Shown here piece after piece: positions 58,319 to 60,736 of a stretch of 60,736 nucleotides of DNA (positions are counted from its first letter, which is position 1; each line of letters starts with the position of its first letter). The notes under the pieces are model-generated. The model was not told the origin of the DNA and ran no database searches. It worked only from the letters and a program-made list of their open reading frames with translations. The stretch covers positions 1 through 60,736 of the forward strand of contig NZ_JACRTE010000010.1 in NCBI RefSeq assembly GCF_014385105.1. Direction: 5' to 3'. A program made the position numbers and the translations under genes. Origin of the DNA: Qingrenia yutianensis (GTDB lineage Bacteria > Bacillota > Clostridia > UMGS1810).

Positions 58319-58483
58319 ATGAAAGGACAAGTTTTACATATAACCTTCCATAATCCAAATACAAGGTCTGACTCCGAAAAAATAGCCGGTGAATTTATTT
58401 CACGGGCGGCAACGGGAGTATTGACCAAGATGATTTTAGATAATCAAGAAAAACGAACCTCAGGCATTAAAGATTCGAAGTAA
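58319..58483 (+). CDS. Small conserved-looking protein of the mobilizable element
   Basis: A 54-residue ORF with a good ribosome site (GGAGG, 7 bases before the ATG) and its own promoter-like element. The start KGQVLHITFHNPNTRSDSEKIAGEF resembles short proteins that accompany serine recombinases of Tn4451-like clostridial elements. Function unknown; an accessory to excision or regulation is possible. Confidence 0.55.
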   Translation: MKGQVLHITFHNPNTRSDSEKIAGEFISRAATGVLTKMILDNQEKRTSGIKDSK

Positions 58484-58928
58484 ATATGGTTGTGAAAGGC
58501 AAATTTTCCGTAATACTGCGTCAAAATGCTCGTTAATCCACAAAGGATTAACTGTGCTTTTTCCTTGCCTTACAATAAATTTGCACTCTCACAACTCTGC
58601 GACCTCTGATTTAGGAAAATTTTTGTTTTGTCGGTGCGTAAAGGCGAAGCAAGGCTGTCGCCTTGCAAGACTGACAATCCGTCAAAACGGGAATTTAACA
58701 AATCAGAGGCATATTGAGTTCGATTCTTTAATGCCCAAAAACAACTCTGAATCAGAAAGTGATTTGGATTAGGAAATAAATAGGAAACATACTCCGCCTG
58801 AACGATATTTTTTGGGCGGAGTATTATTTTAAGAGGGAATCAAAATTCCTTCGTAGACTTTTGAAAAATTGTGTGGTATGTTGTGTGTTGTGCACAGCGT
58901 ACAAAACAAGAAAGAGAGGTAATTATTT
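58484..58928. other. Leader region between the small ORF and the recombinase
   Basis: No convincing gene: the only longer open piece (58554-58772, 72 codons) has no ribosome site and low-complexity sequence. Contains a small hairpin (GCAAGG...CCTTGC near 58650-58668) and a terminator at 58789-58830. The last 60 bases carry TTGTGTGGTATGTTGTGTGTTGTGC-like G/T-rich sequence and the AAGAGAGG ribosome site of the recombinase. No tRNA was seen. Confidence 0.45.
58789..58830 (+). terminator. Rho-independent terminator before the recombinase
   Basis: Perfect 10-bp stem ATACTCCGCC (58789-58798) / GGCGGAGTAT (58815-58824), 16-base loop, followed by TATTTT. It isolates the recombinase gene from upstream transcription. 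Confidence 0.75.
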
Positions 58929-60461
58929 ATGAGAATTGCACCTTATTGCAGAGTATCAACTGACAAAGCAGATCAGCTAAATAGCTTAGAAATGCAGAAA
59001 AAATTCTATGGTGAATTTGCAGAAAGAAACAATCACGAAATTACTCATATGTATGCAGACGAAGGCATTTCAGGAACACAGATGCGAAAGCGTCCTGAAT
59101 TTATGAGACTGATGCGGGATGCAAGGCTTGGCAAATTTGATATGGTGGTAACAAAAGACATATCGAGAATGGCAAGAAACGTGGTCGACTTCCTGCAATC
59201 AATAAGGGAACTGAAAGCTATAGGAATACCTGTTGTGTTCGTAAACACTAATTTGTCAACTGAGGACGGAGAATTGGTGCTCACTATGCTTGCAATGGTA
59301 GCACAACAGGAAAGCGAAAACACATCCAAGAGAATCAAATTTAGTAAAAGCTTAAACGCTGAAAAAGGCAAGGTGCCGAATCTTGTGTATGGATATGATA
59401 AAATTATCGGCGATTACTTTAACCTAAACATTAACCCCTTTGAAGCAAATGTAGTTCGCCGAATATATCAAATGTACATAAACGAAGAATATGGCGCAAG
59501 CAAAATCGCGAAAATTCTTAACGAAGAAAATATTAAAACAAAGCGAGGATGCAAATGGACGCAAAACGGAATTTGCAGAATTCTTACCAACAGGATGTAC
59601 TGCGGAATTATTATCAATGGCAAAGAGGAAGTAAGGGATTTCCTGACAGGCGACAGAATTGATAAGCCTGAAGAAGAATGGAAAGTCACAGAGAGACCTG
59701 ATCTTGCGATTATAGATATAGATACCTTTGAGATTGCTCAAAAAAAGATGGAGATAAACAAACAAAAATTCTCTCAGGGGCAGCGAAAAGACTGCAAGCA
59801 TGTATTCAGCACCTTGCTTAAATGCAGTGATTGCGGACACTTCTTCAGGCAAGCCAAACGAAAAGTTAAAATCGGTTATAAATATACTTGGGTGTGTTGC
59901 GGACGGAATATCAACGGAGCAGATTCCTGTAATAACAAAACGGTCATAGACGAAGGTGAACTGCTTGCTTCCATCAAGCAATATCTTACAGAACTGATTG
60001 AAGATAAGCAAAAAGTTATTAAGAAAATCGTAAGCGACTTTAACAAGAATTACGCACCGATGCACCAAAATCTTAAAACTGAAAAAGAAATAACAAAAGA
60101 GATAGAAAAACTGAAAAAGAGCCGTCAAAAATATGTCGATATGTATGATAATGACATTATTTCAATGGAAGACTTAAAGGAGAAGACCGGCTCAACCAAC
60201 AACCAAATCAAAAAGCTTGAAGAAAAGCTTAAGATGATAAAGTTCGGCATCACACAGGCGGACAAGCTTGAATACGGGCTGACAGATACATTCAAGAGCA
60301 TAGGCGATATCCTGAGTACTGCCGAAATTACCAATGAAATGCTGAAACGGGTCATAGACCGCATTGAAGTGGCTGAAGACGGGCATATTGACATATACTT
60401 AAGGCTCCTTGCAGACATAGGATTAGACGAAAAGTATCAATGTTCATCTATCAGTACATAA
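58929..60461 (+). CDS. Large serine recombinase (site-specific integrase/excisionase)
   Basis: A 510-residue large serine recombinase. Catalytic domain 1-140 (YCRVSTDKADQLNSLEMQ, nucleophile S10; YADEGISGTQMRKRPEF; SRMARNVVDFL), recombinase domain about 150-280, a zinc ribbon (CSDCGHFF...CCGRN...C, about 300-345), and a long coiled-coil (about 360-440, KEIEKLKKSRQKY) that controls integration versus excision. AAGAGAGG ribosome site 10 bases before the ATG. Its last codons overlap by 8 bases a 3' fragment of spoIIID, so the gene ends at the attachment site, as in skin-like elements. The natural partner of the mobC/relaxase genes. Confidence 0.92.
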   Translation: MRIAPYCRVSTDKADQLNSLEMQKKFYGEFAERNNHEITHMYADEGISGTQMRKRPEFMRLMRDARLGKFDMVVTKDISRMARNVVDFLQSIRELKAIGIPVVFVNTNLSTEDGELVLTMLAMVAQQESENTSKRIKFSKSLNAEKGKVPNLVYGYDKIIGDYFNLNINPFEANVVRRIYQMYINEEYGASKIAKILNEENIKTKRGCKWTQNGICRILTNRMYCGIIINGKEEVRDFLTGDRIDKPEEEWKVTERPDLAIIDIDTFEIAQKKMEINKQKFSQGQRKDCKHVFSTLLKCSDCGHFFRQAKRKVKIGYKYTWVCCGRNINGADSCNNKTVIDEGELLASIKQYLTELIEDKQKVIKKIVSDFNKNYAPMHQNLKTEKEITKEIEKLKKSRQKYVDMYDNDIISMEDLKEKTGSTNNQIKKLEEKLKMIKFGITQADKLEYGLTDTFKSIGDILSTAEITNEMLKRVIDRIEVAEDGHIDIYLRLLADIGLDEKYQCSSIST

Positions 60462-60597
60462 AGACATAAGCGAAAGACTCATAAAAATCAACCCGGCTCT
60501 TGCGTCGCAGGTGAGGGTAATTCTTGACGAAAACAAGGCGGAACGCCACATCAGAGGCGGACTTGCGACACAGAAAAAATACAAAAAAGCATTATAG
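60454..60597 (+). pseudogene. spoIIID: 3' half of spoIIID (sporulation regulator), cut at an attachment site
   Basis: In the frame starting at 60454 the sequence reads VHKDISERLIKINPAL, ASQVRVILDENKAERHIRGG and LATQKKYKKAL, then TAG. This matches the second half of SpoIIID (VHKD.TERL..INP.L...V...LD..K..RH.RGG.AT..KYKK), a mother-cell DNA-binding regulator of about 85-95 residues. The first half, with the HTH up to SKST, is missing and replaced by the end of the recombinase gene. It is either an element integrated in spoIIID or a carried-away gene piece. The IS256 end follows 20 bases after the stop. Confidence 0.8.
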
Positions 60598-60617
60598 CGC
60601 AAATACTATGTGATACT

Positions 60618-60736
60618 GAGACTATCCCAAATTTTGTGTAAAGTCTATACAAGACCTCCAAGATGATATATAATAAAAATATCATTTTGGAGGTTTTAGT
60701 TATGCCTAAGTACAAATTAAGTCCCGAAGAAAGGGC
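60618..60736 (+). mobile_element. IS256-family element, 5' end only (cut by window edge)
   Basis: Exact inverted copy of bases 1-119. Holds the terminal repeat, leader hairpin, ribosome site GGAGG and the first 11 transposase codons from the ATG at 60702. It reads rightward out of the window. Flanking bases differ from those at the left copy (no shared target duplication), so the two insertions are independent or rearranged. Confidence 0.85.
60654..60694 (+). promoter_or_regulatory. Leader hairpin that hides the transposase ribosome site
   Basis: ACCTCCAAGATGATAT (60654-60669) pairs with ATATCATTTTGGAGGT (60679-60694), a 16-bp stem with one G-U pair and a 9-base loop. The right arm contains the GGAGG used by the transposase ATG at 60702. 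It is conserved in the copies at 1-119 and at about 22072-22113. Confidence 0.7.

Noticed and set aside
58554..58772. 72-codon ORF before the recombinase
   Set aside because: No ribosome site, starts inside repetitive leader-like sequence and shows no domain; treated as non-coding.
1..60736. CRISPR array, tRNA or rRNA genes
   Set aside because: No regularly spaced direct repeats, no cloverleaf with a T-loop motif and no rRNA-like sequence were seen in any intergenic region.

Overview
The window looks like a piece of a Clostridia-type (Bacillota) chromosome from a plant-glycan- or mucosal-glycan-degrading anaerobe. Support for this: a Gram-positive polysaccharide locus built around a lipoprotein-type binding protein and two LplB/YtcP-like permeases without an ATPase, surface proteins with S-layer homology (SLH) repeats, AraC/YesN-type regulators, a glycyl radical enzyme with its activase, many [4Fe-4S] proteins, and a fragment of the sporulation regulator SpoIIID. 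Both window ends are the same 119-bp 5' end of an IS256-family element in inverted orientation, so the window probably stops where an assembly ran into a repeated IS.

Layout. (1) 0.1-10.2 kb, accessory island: a zinc-ribbon membrane protein, a nucleotidyltransferase-fold protein, a divergent Fic protein, then an operon with its own controller-type regulator, a Vsr mismatch endonuclease, an M.HpaII-like C5 methyltransferase, an HpaII-like restriction enzyme, a second C5 methyltransferase and a large protein with a HEPN RNase motif; then an ArsC/Spx-like protein, a flavin reductase-like protein and a broken DUF6602 gene. (2) About 10.18 kb: the broken DUF6602 gene is joined to a YesN-type regulator that has lost its receiver domain; an intact AraC gene follows. 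(3) 12.0-20.1 kb, minus strand: FAD oxidoreductase, mannose-6-phosphate isomerase-like, cupin, glycyl radical enzyme, activase, and a fused sugar isomerase/Gfo-Idh-MocA protein. (4) 20.1-23.1 kb, graveyard: an N-terminally truncated second Fic copy, a truncated DUF2075-type ATPase, and an internally deleted IS256. (5) 23.1-53.8 kb, minus strand, nearly uninterrupted: a GH28-like enzyme, two heparinase II/III-type lyases, several LamG-like/SLH surface proteins, the ABC transporter, two Gfo/Idh/MocA dehydrogenases, a fumarate-reductase-like flavoprotein, an SDR, an Old Yellow Enzyme with an Fe-S cluster, and three tandem proteins of the QueG/reductive-dehalogenase superfamily, with an AraC regulator upstream. 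(6) 55.2-60.6 kb, mobilizable element: a conjugation-gene fragment, DUF6076, a truncated RepA-like ATPase, MobC, a relaxase with an overlapping second-frame ORF, a small ORF, and a large serine recombinase whose 3' end runs into the C-terminal half of a spoIIID gene.

Inferred logic. Surface lyases cut an acidic glycan, the transporter imports fragments, and the GH28-like enzyme acts inside the cell. Two cytoplasmic redox sets (3-oxidation-type dehydrogenases plus a glycyl radical enzyme; OYE plus flavoprotein plus three QueG/RdhA-like proteins) then process an unusual sugar or aglycone. The strongest leads for something undescribed are the tandem QueG/RdhA-like trio in a glycan locus, the glycyl radical enzyme with a non-standard active-site motif, and the serine-recombinase element sitting inside spoIIID. 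Product names rest on recalled family motifs read from the translated sequence; no database search was possible.
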